Assembly: GCA_019745565.1 (NCBI GenBank)
Contig: JAIESW010000010.1
Span: forward strand, 1 to 64,000
Length of the DNA stretch: 64,000 nucleotides
Source of the DNA: Burkholderiales bacterium
Lineage (GTDB): Bacteria > Pseudomonadota > Gammaproteobacteria > Burkholderiales > Ga0077523
Direction: 5' to 3'
The notes under the pieces were generated by a model. That model was not told the DNA's origin and searched no databases. It worked only from the letters and a program-made list of their open reading frames with translations. Position 1 is the stretch's first letter; the number at the start of each line of letters is the position of its first letter. This document shows, piece by piece, positions 1 through 8,369 of the stretch. The position numbers and the translations under genes are program-made.

Positions 1-1272
1 GTCATCGGCGGCGGTGGACGGGAACACGCGATAGCGTGGCGGCTGGCGCAGTCGCGCCGCGTGGCGCGCGTCTACGTGGCGCCGGGCAACGCCGGCACTG
101 CTTTGGAGGACGGACTCTTCAACGTCCCCATCACCGACATCGACGAACTGCTCGCGTTCGCGAAGAAGGAAAGTGTCGCTCTCACCGTCGTCGGCCCGGA
201 GGCACCGCTCGCCGCAGGCGTGGTCGACCGGTTCCGCGCGGCGGGACTGAAGATCTTCGGGCCGACCCAGCGCGCCGCGCAGCTCGAAGCTTCGAAGGAC
301 TACGCCAAGCGCTTCATGGTGGAGCACGGCATTCCGACGGCGCGCCACGAGACGTTCACCGATGCCGCGGCTGCGCACAAGTACATCGACGCCGAGGGCG
401 CACCCATCGTGATCAAGGCCGACGGGCTCGCCGCCGGCAAGGGTGTGGTCGTGGCCATGACCCTGGACGATGCCCACGCCGCCGTGGATTCGATGCTCAA
501 GGACGATCGCCTCGGGTCCGCCGGCGCACGCGTCGTGATCGAGGAGTTCCTCGAAGGCGAGGAGGCCAGCTTCATCGTCATGGTGGACGGCCACAACGTC
601 CTGCCGCTCGCCACGAGCCAGGATCACAAGCGGTTGCTGGACGGCGATCTCGGCCCCAACACCGGCGGCATGGGCGCCTACTCGCCGGCACCGGTGCTGA
701 CGCCGGCGCTGCATGCCCGCGCGATGCGCGAAGTGATCCAGCCGGTGGTGTCGGGGATGGCTGCCGCGGGCGAGCCCTACACCGGTTTCCTGTACGCCGG
801 CCTCATGATCACGCCGAAGGGCGAACTGCGTACCCTCGAGTTCAACTGCCGCATGGGCGACCCGGAGACCCAGCCCATCATGATGCGGCTGAAGAGCGAC
901 CTGCACACCCTCGTCGAGCATGCGGTCAACGGCACGCTCGACCGCGTCCAGGCCGAATGGGATCGTCGCGTCGCGCTCGGCGTCGTGATGGCCGCCCATG
1001 GCTATCCGGACGCTCCACGCAAAGGTGACCCGATCACGAACATCCCGCGCGACGAGGACGACGTGCACGTGTTCCATGCCGGCACGTCCGATCGCGACGG
1101 CGTCACCGTGACCAGCGGCGGGCGCGTACTATGTGTCACGGCGCTGGGCGACACCGTGCGGGTGGCGCAGCGCCGCGCCTACGAGATCGCGGAACAGATC
1201 CGGTTCGACGGCCGGCAGATGCGCCGCGACATCGGTTACCGGGCGATCGGGGCTAAGAGGAGTCTGCTATGA
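1..1272 (+). CDS. purD: Phosphoribosylamine-glycine ligase (GARS), 5' end cut by window edge
   Basis: Catalyses ATP-dependent ligation of glycine to 5-phosphoribosylamine, the second step of de novo purine synthesis, in the cytoplasm. The frame is open from base 1 and begins with [10 protein letters not shown], the N-terminal Rossmann motif of PurD that normally lies about four residues after the start, so only a few codons are missing. An ATP-grasp domain follows, with [11 protein letters not shown] and then [13 protein letters not shown] and [12 protein letters not shown], all family signatures. The stop overlaps the hemF start as ATGA, so the two genes are translationally coupled. A GTG at 61 is in frame but lies inside the conserved domain and is not the start. 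Identification is secure. Confidence 0.97.
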   Translation, partial: VIGGGGREHAIAWRLAQSRRVARVYVAPGNAGTALEDGLFNVPITDIDELLAFAKKESVALTVVGPEAPLAAGVVDRFRAAGLKIFGPTQRAAQLEASKDYAKRFMVEHGIPTARHETFTDAAAAHKYIDAEGAPIVIKADGLAAGKGVVVAMTLDDAHAAVDSMLKDDRLGSAGARVVIEEFLEGEEASFIVMVDGHNVLPLATSQDHKRLLDGDLGPNTGGMGAYSPAPVLTPALHARAMREVIQPVVSGMAAAGEPYTGFLYAGLMITPKGELRTLEFNCRMGDPETQPIMMRLKSDLHTLVEHAVNGTLDRVQAEWDRRVALGVVMAAHGYPDAPRKGDPITNIPRDEDDVHVFHAGTSDRDGVTVTSGGRVLCVTALGDTVRVAQRRAYEIAEQIRFDGRQMRRDIGYRAIGAKRSLL

Positions 1273-2216
1273 ACGCTCGCGTGCAGGACGAGGTCGACGC
1301 GGCCGCGGTCACGGCGTACTTCGTCGGACTGCAGAGGCGCATCGTCGCCGGCCTCGAGGCCGAAGACGGCAAGCCGTTCCGGCTCGACACCTGGACGCGC
1401 CCCGAGGGGGGCGGCGGCACATCCTGCGTGCTCGAGGAAGGCAACCTGTTCGAACGCGCCGGGGTCAACTACTCGCACGTGCTGGGTGACACCCTGCCGC
1501 CGTCCGCATCCGCCAGCCGGCCTGAACTCGCGGGCCGCGGCTTCGAGGCCACCGGCGTGTCGCTGGTGCTGCACCCGCGCAACCCGTACGTGCCGACAGT
1601 GCATATGAACGTGCGCTTCTTCATCGCGCGCCCGCCGGCCGGCAGCAACGCGGCACCGGTGTTCTGGTTCGGCGGCGGCATGGACTTGACCCCCTACTAC
1701 GGCTTCGAGGACGATGCCCGGCACTTCCACGGGATCTGTCGCGACGCGCTCGCCCCGTTCGGGCCGGACCGGTACCCGCAGTTCAAGCGCTGGTGCGATC
1801 GCTACTTCTTTCTCAAGCACCGCAGCGAACCGCGCGGCATCGGCGGCATCTTCTTCGACGATCTCGCCGACCCCGACTTCGCCGGCGCTTTCGCGCTGGT
1901 CCGGAGCGTCGGCGACCATTTCCTCGATGCGTACCTCCCGATCGCCCGCCGTCGCGGCGACACGCCTTACGGCGAACGCGAGCGCGACTTCCAGGCCTAT
2001 CGGCGCGGCCGCTACGTGGAGTTCAACCTGGTGTTCGATCGGGGCACGCTGTTCGGCCTGCAATCGGGTGGCCGCACCGAATCGATCCTGATGTCGCTGC
2101 CCCCCGCCGTGAAGTGGCGCTACAACTGGAAGCCGGAGCCCGGCAGCCCCGAGAGCGTGCTGTACGACGAATTCCTCACCGGACGCGACTGGATCCCCCT
2201 GCCGCCGGCGGCGTAA
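1269..2216 (+). CDS. hemF: Oxygen-dependent coproporphyrinogen III oxidase
   Basis: Oxidatively decarboxylates coproporphyrinogen III to protoporphyrinogen IX in haem synthesis, using O2, so it points to an aerobic lifestyle. The 315-residue length is typical. Recognisable blocks are the RPEGGGGTS stretch near residue 42, [45 protein letters not shown], and the C-terminal [12 protein letters not shown] followed by the usual [11 protein letters not shown] tail. The ATG overlaps the purD stop by four bases (ATGA). Pairing hemF with purD is an operon-neighbour effect rather than a pathway link. I see no oddity in the sequence. Confidence 0.97.
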   Translation: MNARVQDEVDAAAVTAYFVGLQRRIVAGLEAEDGKPFRLDTWTRPEGGGGTSCVLEEGNLFERAGVNYSHVLGDTLPPSASASRPELAGRGFEATGVSLVLHPRNPYVPTVHMNVRFFIARPPAGSNAAPVFWFGGGMDLTPYYGFEDDARHFHGICRDALAPFGPDRYPQFKRWCDRYFFLKHRSEPRGIGGIFFDDLADPDFAGAFALVRSVGDHFLDAYLPIARRRGDTPYGERERDFQAYRRGRYVEFNLVFDRGTLFGLQSGGRTESILMSLPPAVKWRYNWKPEPGSPESVLYDEFLTGRDWIPLPPAA

Positions 2217-2235
2217 CCGCACGACCTTCGCGCCG

Positions 2236-2667
2236 ATGGCGAATCTCGAAGAGCTCCTCGCGTTGATCCATCGCCAGCAGGCGCGGATCGGTTATCTCGA
2301 GCGCGTGCTGGCCGCGAACAACATCCACGTTCCCGACGGCGTGGAGGTGGGCGAAACCACGCTGAGCGACACGTCGTCGTATTTCCCGGCGCTCGATCTG
2401 TCCGAACCGGAGAAGCCACCGCCCAAGCGACTGGAGACCAAGGCCTCGGTGGAAGATCTGCCGCGCATTTTGGAAACCCTGCTGAAGCTTTGGGGCCACA
2501 GCACCTTCGACGAGTACCTCGATCGCCTGGTCATCGACGAACGCGGCAACCGCCAGGGCTTCAGCCCGGACGTGATGGAAGAGTTGCTGTTCCTCGGTCG
2601 CATCTCGCGCGGCAAGCTGCGCCTGATCGGCGTGCCGCCGCCGATCCAGCATCCGAAGGTGAAGTAG
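2236..2667 (+). CDS. Small conserved-looking protein of unknown function
   Basis: A 143-residue soluble protein that I do not recognise. It starts 19 bases after hemF on the same strand and is probably co-transcribed with purD-hemF. The first 27 residues (LEELLALIHRQQARIGYLE) look like an amphipathic, possibly coiled-coil helix. A Pro/Glu-rich linker near residues 55-70 follows, then a charged C-terminal half with a WGHSTFDEYLDRLVIDERG stretch and a final GVPPPIQHP. There is no signal peptide, membrane segment or catalytic motif. Codon use matches its neighbours, so it is probably a real gene. Its function cannot be stated from sequence. Confidence 0.7.
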   Translation: MANLEELLALIHRQQARIGYLERVLAANNIHVPDGVEVGETTLSDTSSYFPALDLSEPEKPPPKRLETKASVEDLPRILETLLKLWGHSTFDEYLDRLVIDERGNRQGFSPDVMEELLFLGRISRGKLRLIGVPPPIQHPKVK

Positions 2668-2680
2668 CGCGGAGAGGACT

Positions 2681-2737
2681 TCCGCCGGGTCGCTCCAAGG
2701 AAGTCGCGGCCCTCTTGGGGGCAGCGGCCGCAGGGAA
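2681..2737. repeat. Degenerate copy of a dispersed GC-rich intergenic repeat
   Basis: This non-coding stretch between two convergent genes resembles the better-preserved copies at 3471-3536, 32185-32331 and 61587-61640. Shared blocks are GCCGGGTCGCTCCAAG and then CTTGGGGGCAGCGG. The C-run/G-run core can form a terminator-like hairpin, which suits its position between convergent genes. This copy is the most diverged, so confidence is moderate. Confidence 0.5.
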
Positions 2738-2745
2738 CGAGCCCA

Positions 2746-3456
2746 CTATTCGCCGAGGTAGGCTTGCCGCACCTGCTCGCTCTCGAGCAGCACCGAGGCA
2801 GCATCGGTCAGAGTGACCGCGCCCGATTCCATCACATACCCGCGCGAAGCCGCCTGCAACGCGAGGCGCGCGTTCTGCTCCACCAGCAGGATGGTGACGC
2901 CCTGGGCCGAGATGGAAGCGATCACCTCGAAGATCTTCTGCACCATCAGGGGGGCCAGTCCCATGCTGGGCTCGTCGAGCAGCAACAGCTTGGGCCGGCT
3001 CATCATGGCACGGCCGATCGCGACCATCTGCTGCTCGCCACCCGACAGGGTACCGGCGGTCTGCGTGCGACGCTCCTTGAGGCGTGGGAACAGCGTGAAG
3101 ATCCGATCGAGGTCGGAACGGACTTCGTGGCGATCGTCGCGGATGTACGCACCCATCGCCAGGTTCTCCTCGACCGTGAGCCGCGCGAACACGCCGCGGC
3201 CCTCCGGCACGAGAGCGATGCCGCGATGAACCAGCCGATGCGACGGTTCGTGCGTGATCGAAGCGCCTTCGTAATGCACGCTGCCGCCGCTCGGCCGCAG
3301 CATGCCGGCCAACGCCTTCAACGTCGTGGTCTTGCCGGCGCCGTTGGCACCGATCAACGCCACCAGCTCGCCCGCCTCCACGTCGAGATCGATGCCGCGT
3401 ACGGCGACGATGCCGCCATAGGCCACTTTGAGGTTCTTCACTTCTAGGAGGCTCAT
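2746..3456 (-). CDS. livF: Branched-chain amino acid ABC transporter ATP-binding protein (LivF type)
   Basis: One of the two ATPases of a HAAT-family importer. It hydrolyses ATP on the cytoplasmic face of LivHM. Visible motifs are Walker A GANGAGKTT, Q-loop, signature LSGGEQQM, Walker B LLLLDEPSMGLAP (the LivF-style version) and the H-loop region LLVEQNA. The start is placed at 3456 (MSLLEVKNLKVAYGG); ten extra in-frame codons upstream to 3486 would run into a repeat and are less likely. It is the last gene of livK-H-M-G-F. An 88-base gap containing a repeat separates it from livG. Confidence 0.94.
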   Translation of the reverse strand: MSLLEVKNLKVAYGGIVAVRGIDLDVEAGELVALIGANGAGKTTTLKALAGMLRPSGGSVHYEGASITHEPSHRLVHRGIALVPEGRGVFARLTVEENLAMGAYIRDDRHEVRSDLDRIFTLFPRLKERRTQTAGTLSGGEQQMVAIGRAMMSRPKLLLLDEPSMGLAPLMVQKIFEVIASISAQGVTILLVEQNARLALQAASRGYVMESGAVTLTDAASVLLESEQVRQAYLGE

Positions 3457-3470
3457 GGACTTGTCAGTGT

Positions 3471-3536
3471 CGCCGGGCCGTCCCAAGATACTGGCGCGCC
3501 CCCTCGGGGGGCAGCGACCAGCGGGAGCGTGGGGGC
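3471..3536. repeat. Dispersed GC-rich intergenic repeat, copy in the liv operon
   Basis: This 66-base stretch sits between livG and livF. It contains GCCGGGCCGTCCCAAG, then a C-run and G-run (CCCCCTCGGGGGGCAGCG). The same order of blocks occurs at 32185-32331 (twice), more weakly at 2681-2737, and in inverted orientation at 61587-61640. The core can fold into a short hairpin. Confidence 0.65.
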
Positions 3537-3544
3537 AGTTTCAT

Positions 3545-4324
<780 letters not shown>

Positions 4325-4325
4325 G

Positions 4326-5393
4326 CTAGTGCTGCTCGCCGGCCGCGAACTCGCGGCGACGCGTCTTGGAAGGGAACAGTCCCGCCGGCCGGAACAGCAT
4401 CATGAGCACCAGCGCCAGACCGAACAGCAGCATGCGGATCACTTCCGGTTCGATGACGAGGCGCCCGAACGCCGCCTTCTGCAGGGGCTCGACGGTGTAG
4501 CGCAGGATTTCCGGCACGAACGACAGCAGCACCGCGCCCGCGATCACGCCCCAGATGTTGCCCATGCCGCCCAGCACCACCATGGCGAGCACCATGATGG
4601 ATTCCACCAGAACGAAGCTCTCGGGGCTGATGAAACCCTGCATGGCGGAGAACATGCCGCCGGCGATACCGCCGAAACTCGCACCCATGGCGAAGGCGAG
4701 CAGCTTCACGTTGCGCGTGTTGATGCCCATGGCCTGTGCCGCGGTCTCGTCCTCGCGGATCGCGACCCAGGCGCGACCGATACGCGAATCCTGCAGGCGC
4801 ACGTTGACCACGATCACGACCAGCAGCACGAGCAGCAGGAGGTAGTAGTACTTGATGGGTCCCGAGAACGTGAGGCCGAGGAAGGTTTCGGTCTTGCTGA
4901 AACTGAAGCCGTCCACCTTGAACGGATCGATCAGCGTGATGCCCTGGGGACCGTTGGTGATGTTGACCGGCTGCGACAGGTTGTTGAGGAACACCCGCAC
5001 GATCTCGCCGAAACCCAGCGTGACGATGGCGAGGTAGTCGCCGCGCAGCTTGAGCGTCGGAGCACCGAGCAGCACGCCGAACAGACACGCCAGCCCAGCA
5101 CCGATGGGCAGGATGATCCAGAAGGGCAGATGCAGCCCGAAGTGCGGCGAAGCGAGCAGCGCGTAGCAATAGGCGCCGACCCCGTAGAAGGCGATGTAGC
5201 CGAGATCGAGCAGCCCGGCGAAACCCACCACGATGTTGAGTCCGAGCGACAGCAGGCAGAACAGGATCGCGAGATTGGTGATGCGCACCCACGCCGTGCC
5301 CACGGACGCGAGCATGAAGGGCAGCACCGCGAGCGCCAGTGCGATCAGCACGATGCCGATCTTCACCTTGACGTCCATCGGCTTGCCCGCCAT
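4326..5393 (-). CDS. livM: Branched-chain amino acid ABC transporter permease (LivM type)
   Basis: Inner-membrane permease of the first Liv-type importer, 355 residues. The start at 5393 (MAGKPMDVKVKIGIV) overlaps the livH stop by one base (TGATG). Multiple hydrophobic segments are visible from residue 10 onward. Family signatures include LLSLGLNIVVGFAGLLDLGYIAFYGVGAY, PTLKLRGDYLAIVTLGFGE and the EAA-like loop GRAWVAIREDETAAQAMGIN. The LTFSGPIKYYYLLL segment is the longer periplasmic connection found in this LivM subgroup. Upstream in-frame codons to 6146 are antisense-type shadow within livH and are not coding. Confidence 0.94.
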   Translation of the reverse strand: MAGKPMDVKVKIGIVLIALALAVLPFMLASVGTAWVRITNLAILFCLLSLGLNIVVGFAGLLDLGYIAFYGVGAYCYALLASPHFGLHLPFWIILPIGAGLACLFGVLLGAPTLKLRGDYLAIVTLGFGEIVRVFLNNLSQPVNITNGPQGITLIDPFKVDGFSFSKTETFLGLTFSGPIKYYYLLLLVLLVVIVVNVRLQDSRIGRAWVAIREDETAAQAMGINTRNVKLLAFAMGASFGGIAGGMFSAMQGFISPESFVLVESIMVLAMVVLGGMGNIWGVIAGAVLLSFVPEILRYTVEPLQKAAFGRLVIEPEVIRMLLFGLALVLMMLFRPAGLFPSKTRRREFAAGEQH

Positions 5394-6385
5394 CACGCAC
5401 GATCTCCGACGCGCTCGCCGAGCAATCCCGAGGGCCGGAACACCAGCACCGCGATCAGCACGAGGAACGCGAACACGTCCTGATAGTTGCTGCCCATCAG
5501 CACCACGTGTCCGTCCCGGGCACAGCGTTCCGCGAGTCCGCTCGAGATCCACGAGACGTGGCACAGATCGGTGAACTCGCCGATGTAGCCGGCACCGAGC
5601 GCCTCCACGAGCCCCAGCAGGATGCCGCCCAGCATGGCGCCCGCAAGGTTGCCGATACCGCCGAGCACAGCGGCTGAGAAGGCCTTGAGCCCGAGCAGCG
5701 CGCCCATGGTGTAGTGCGCGATGCCGTAGTAGGTGCCGACCATCACGCCCGCCACGGCCCCGAGACCCGCACCGATGACGAAGGTCGATGAGATCACGCG
5801 GTTGATGTTGACGCCCATCAGGCCGGCCACCTGCGGGTTCTCCGAAGTGGCGCGCATCGCGACGCCGAGGCGCGTGCGATACACGAGCGCGGTGAGCCCC
5901 AGCATCATCAGCGCCGACAGGCCGATGATGGCGATCTGGACCCCCGTGATGCTGGCGCCGGCGATCTCGAACACCGGGTTCGGGATGATCTGCGGAAACG
6001 ACAGCGGATTGCGGCTCCAGATCAGCATCGCCAGATGCTGCAGGATGATCGATATGCCGATGGCGGTGATGAGCGGTGCCAGTCGCGGCGCGCCGCGCAG
6101 CGGACGGTACGCGACGCGCTCCATGGTGAAGCCCACCACCATGCACACGGGTACGGCGCAGGCGATGCCGGCGAGCACGATGACGATCGGCGGCATTCCC
6201 GTGTTCGCGCCCGCGAGCGAGCCGATGACCGTCAGCGCCACCATCGCGCCGATCATCACGACCTCGCCATGCGCGAAGTTGATGAGTTGCACGATGCCGT
6301 AGACCATCGTGTAGCCGAGCGCCACGATGGCGTAGATGCTGCCCAGGGTCAGCCCGTTGACGATCTGCTGCAGGAAGACGTCCAT
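5393..6385 (-). CDS. livH: Branched-chain amino acid ABC transporter permease (LivH type) with C-terminal insertion
   Basis: Inner-membrane permease paired with LivM. It carries the N-terminal QQIVNGLTLGSIYAIVALGYTMVYGI signature in residues 6-31, the INFAHGEVVMIGA motif, and the cytoplasmic EAA-like loop GVAMRATSENPQVAGLMGVN. At 330 residues it is about 22 longer than I expect for betaproteobacterial LivH. The excess maps to residues about 272-297 (TDLCHVSWISSGLAERCARD and following), just before the conserved GSNYQDVFAF. The frame is intact on both sides, so this looks like an in-frame insertion in a periplasmic or loop segment rather than a sequencing frameshift. Confidence 0.93.
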   Translation of the reverse strand: MDVFLQQIVNGLTLGSIYAIVALGYTMVYGIVQLINFAHGEVVMIGAMVALTVIGSLAGANTGMPPIVIVLAGIACAVPVCMVVGFTMERVAYRPLRGAPRLAPLITAIGISIILQHLAMLIWSRNPLSFPQIIPNPVFEIAGASITGVQIAIIGLSALMMLGLTALVYRTRLGVAMRATSENPQVAGLMGVNINRVISSTFVIGAGLGAVAGVMVGTYYGIAHYTMGALLGLKAFSAAVLGGIGNLAGAMLGGILLGLVEALGAGYIGEFTDLCHVSWISSGLAERCARDGHVVLMGSNYQDVFAFLVLIAVLVFRPSGLLGERVGDRA

Positions 6386-6465
6386 GGACTGCGCGGGGGG
6401 CGGCTAGCGGCGCGAGCCACCCGGCGAGGGGATCGCTGAAGTCGGAGGCCGACGCATGCCATCAA

Positions 6466-6490
6466 CGAAAACAGCACCCGAGGGTGCCGT
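6466..6490 (-). terminator. Short hairpin with T-run between livK and livH
   Basis: Read on the minus strand, GGCACCC and GGGTGCT form a small stem (6474-6487) followed by GTTTTCG. It lies in the 185-base gap after livK. It could act as a partial terminator or 3' stabiliser that lets the binding protein be made in excess over the permeases, a common arrangement in such operons. The stem is short, so this is tentative. I see nothing else in the gap. Confidence 0.45.
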
Positions 6491-6570
6491 CTTCTGGAAG
6501 ACTCGCCGGTGCGATTTCAAGCTGCAGGCTCCGGCGGCGAGTCGCGGATCTCGGCGGGGCTGGAGGCCGA

Positions 6571-7800
6571 TCAGGCTCCCGCGCCCTTCGCGAACTCCTC
6601 GAAGGGAATGGTCTTGCCCGCCTTGATGATGGCCACCGGCACGATCTTGCCTTCCTTCATGGCGAAGATGGTGATCTCGGCATCCTTGCGGTCACCCTTC
6701 TCGTCGAACTCGATGTGCCCGCTCGCGCCGTCGAAGCTGCTCGCCTTCAGCGCCGGCAGATACTTGGCCGGATCGACCGAATCCACCTTCTGCATGGCGG
6801 CGATGATCAGGTTGGCCGCGTCGTAGGTGAACGGTGCGTAGATGATCGGGTCGGAACCGAACTTGGCCTTGAAGGCATCGATGAACGGCTTGCTGGCAGC
6901 TTGCGCGGGAATGCCGGCCTGCGAGCAGACCATGCCTTCGGAGGCGTCGCCCGCGAGTTCCTTCATCTTGTCGCTGCAGGCGCCATCGCCGAAGGCGAAC
7001 ACCGCCTTCAAGCCCAGTTCACGGCCCTGCTTCACCAGCGGACCGCCGCCGGAATCCATGCCGCCGTAGAAGATGGCATCGGGCTTCTTGCCCTTCAGCT
7101 TGGTGAGGATCGCCTTCCAGTCGGCGGTCTTGTCCGTGCCCTTTTCGCGCGCCAGCACCGTCACGCCCGCTGCCTTCAGGGTCTTCTCCACTTCGTTGGC
7201 GAGACCTTCGCCGTACGACGTGGCGTCGTCCACCACGGCCACGACCTTCGGCTTGAACTGCGAGACGAGATAGCTCGCGATGGCCGGACCCTGCTGATCG
7301 TCGCGGCCGACGGTCCGGAAGGTGACGGCGAAACCCTGCTCGGTGAGCTTGGGGTTGGTGGCCGAACCCGAGATCATCGGAATGCCTGCCGTGTTGTACA
7401 CGGCGGAGGCGGGAATCGTCACGCCCGAGTTGAGGTGGCCGACGACGCCGGCCACCTTCGCGTCCGCGAACTTCTGCGCGATGATCGGCCCCTTGGTCGG
7501 GTTGCCCTCGTCGTCCTCGGACATCATCTCGAAGTGGATCTTGGCGCCGCCGATCGTCATGCCCTTGGCATTAGCCTCGTCGATAGCGAGACGCACGCCG
7601 GCCTCGTTGTCCTTGCCCAGATGGGCGATGCCGCCGGTGAGCGGTGCTGCGTGGCCGATTTTGACCACCGTCGCCCCGCCGGCCGCGGCCGGCGCCGCGG
7701 ATTTCGCCGCTTCCTCCTGTTTGCCGCAGGCCGCGAGTGCCAGGACGGCAAAGATCAGTGCAACGGACCGGAGGCGGGCGGGGGCGCGGGAGAGTTGCAT
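6571..7800 (-). CDS. livK: Branched-chain amino acid ABC transporter substrate-binding lipoprotein (LivK type)
   Basis: Periplasmic binding protein of the first Liv importer. The start at 7800 gives a signal peptide ending in the lipobox LAAC, so the mature protein should be a lipid-anchored 386-residue protein. This start has a GAGGACA ribosome site; the 24 codons upstream to 7872 contain the promoter and are not translated. Type I periplasmic fold signatures are IGHAAPLTGGIAHLGKDNE, GVVGHLNSGVTIPAS, PMISGSATNP and VDDATSYGEGLA. The usual ligands are Leu/Ile/Val, but the family also binds other amino acids and amides, so the substrate is not proven. It is the first gene of livK-H-M-G-F. Confidence 0.94.
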   Translation of the reverse strand: MQLSRAPARLRSVALIFAVLALAACGKQEEAAKSAAPAAAGGATVVKIGHAAPLTGGIAHLGKDNEAGVRLAIDEANAKGMTIGGAKIHFEMMSEDDEGNPTKGPIIAQKFADAKVAGVVGHLNSGVTIPASAVYNTAGIPMISGSATNPKLTEQGFAVTFRTVGRDDQQGPAIASYLVSQFKPKVVAVVDDATSYGEGLANEVEKTLKAAGVTVLAREKGTDKTADWKAILTKLKGKKPDAIFYGGMDSGGGPLVKQGRELGLKAVFAFGDGACSDKMKELAGDASEGMVCSQAGIPAQAASKPFIDAFKAKFGSDPIIYAPFTYDAANLIIAAMQKVDSVDPAKYLPALKASSFDGASGHIEFDEKGDRKDAEITIFAMKEGKIVPVAIIKAGKTIPFEEFAKGAGA

Positions 7801-7842
7801 GGTTTGTCCTCGAGGGCGAGACGGCAGGGAAAGGATCGAGGG

Positions 7843-7872
7843 ATTATTCCCTTTCGCCCCCAGCGCCGTCAA
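7843..7872 (-). promoter_or_regulatory. Probable sigma-70 promoter of livK
   Basis: On the minus strand TTGACG (7867-7872) and AATAAT (7843-7848) are separated by 18 bases and lie about 45 bases upstream of the livK ATG. The -35 and -10 matches are good and the location is right for a promoter of the liv operon. Confidence 0.7.
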
Positions 7873-7907
7873 TTTGGCGAGCGGCCCGCGCGCCCTCGGT
7901 GCGGACG

Positions 7908-7936
7908 AAAAAAAACCGGCCGCGGGGGCCGGTTTC
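7908..7936 (-). terminator. Rho-independent terminator of the cytochrome c gene
   Basis: On the minus strand AAACCGGCC and GGCCGGTTT form a strong GC stem around CCCGC, followed by an unbroken run of eight T. It lies 26 bases after the stop of the small cytochrome c gene and before the livK promoter, separating the two transcription units. Confidence 0.9.
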
Positions 7937-7962
7937 CTTCACCGTGTCGCGACGGTCGGCGA

Positions 7963-8283
7963 TCACTTCAGGGACAGGATCCACTCCACGATGACCTTCA
8001 CGTCCTCGTCCTTCAGGTTCGGGTGCGGCGTCATCGGCACGGCACCCCAGGCGCCGGAACCGCCGGCCTTGATCTTCTTTACCAGTGCATCGACGTGACT
8101 CGCGTCGTACTTCTTGGCGACGTCCTTGTAGGACGGGCCGACGAGCTTGGTCGCCTCCGCATGACAGGCCATGCAGTCGCTACCCTTGATGAGGGCGGCA
8201 GCCTTGGCGGCATCGGCGGCGTGCACCGCACCGGTGGCGGCAAAACCAACGGCCAGCGCCGCGGTGGAAAGGATCAGTTTCAT
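7963..8283 (-). CDS. Small periplasmic class I cytochrome c (c551/c552-like)
   Basis: A 106-residue single-haem electron carrier. The first 22 residues are a Sec signal peptide ending in AHA. The haem site CMACH is at residues 37-41, and a VPMTPHPNL segment near residue 80 supplies a candidate axial Met. The C-terminal helix IVEWILSLK is typical of the c551 family, which shuttles electrons to terminal oxidases or peroxidases. It has its own GAGGAG ribosome site, promoter and terminator, so it is monocistronic. A di-haem peroxidase gene 2.2 kb away could be a partner, but that is inference. Confidence 0.92.
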   Translation of the reverse strand: MKLILSTAALAVGFAATGAVHAADAAKAAALIKGSDCMACHAEATKLVGPSYKDVAKKYDASHVDALVKKIKAGGSGAWGAVPMTPHPNLKDEDVKVIVEWILSLK

Positions 8284-8320
8284 GCGTTCTCCTCAGGGGT
8301 CGGTCGTAAACTGCCGGCGA

Positions 8321-8349
8321 ATTCTAGGGACTTTCCACCGCCTTGGAAA
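8321..8349 (-). promoter_or_regulatory. Probable promoter of the cytochrome c gene
   Basis: Minus-strand TTTCCA (8344-8349) and TAGAAT (8321-8326) are spaced by 17 bases, about 38 bases upstream of the ATG. The -10 is 5/6 and the -35 is 4/6 to consensus. Confidence 0.55.
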
Positions 8350-8369
8350 CGGCGGGCCGGAAAATCCCC

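Noticed and set aside
5739-6146. In-frame extension of livM beyond 5393 into the livH region
   Set aside because: The stretch overlaps livH completely and lacks the LivM family pattern. The ATG at 5393 with TGATG coupling is a better start.
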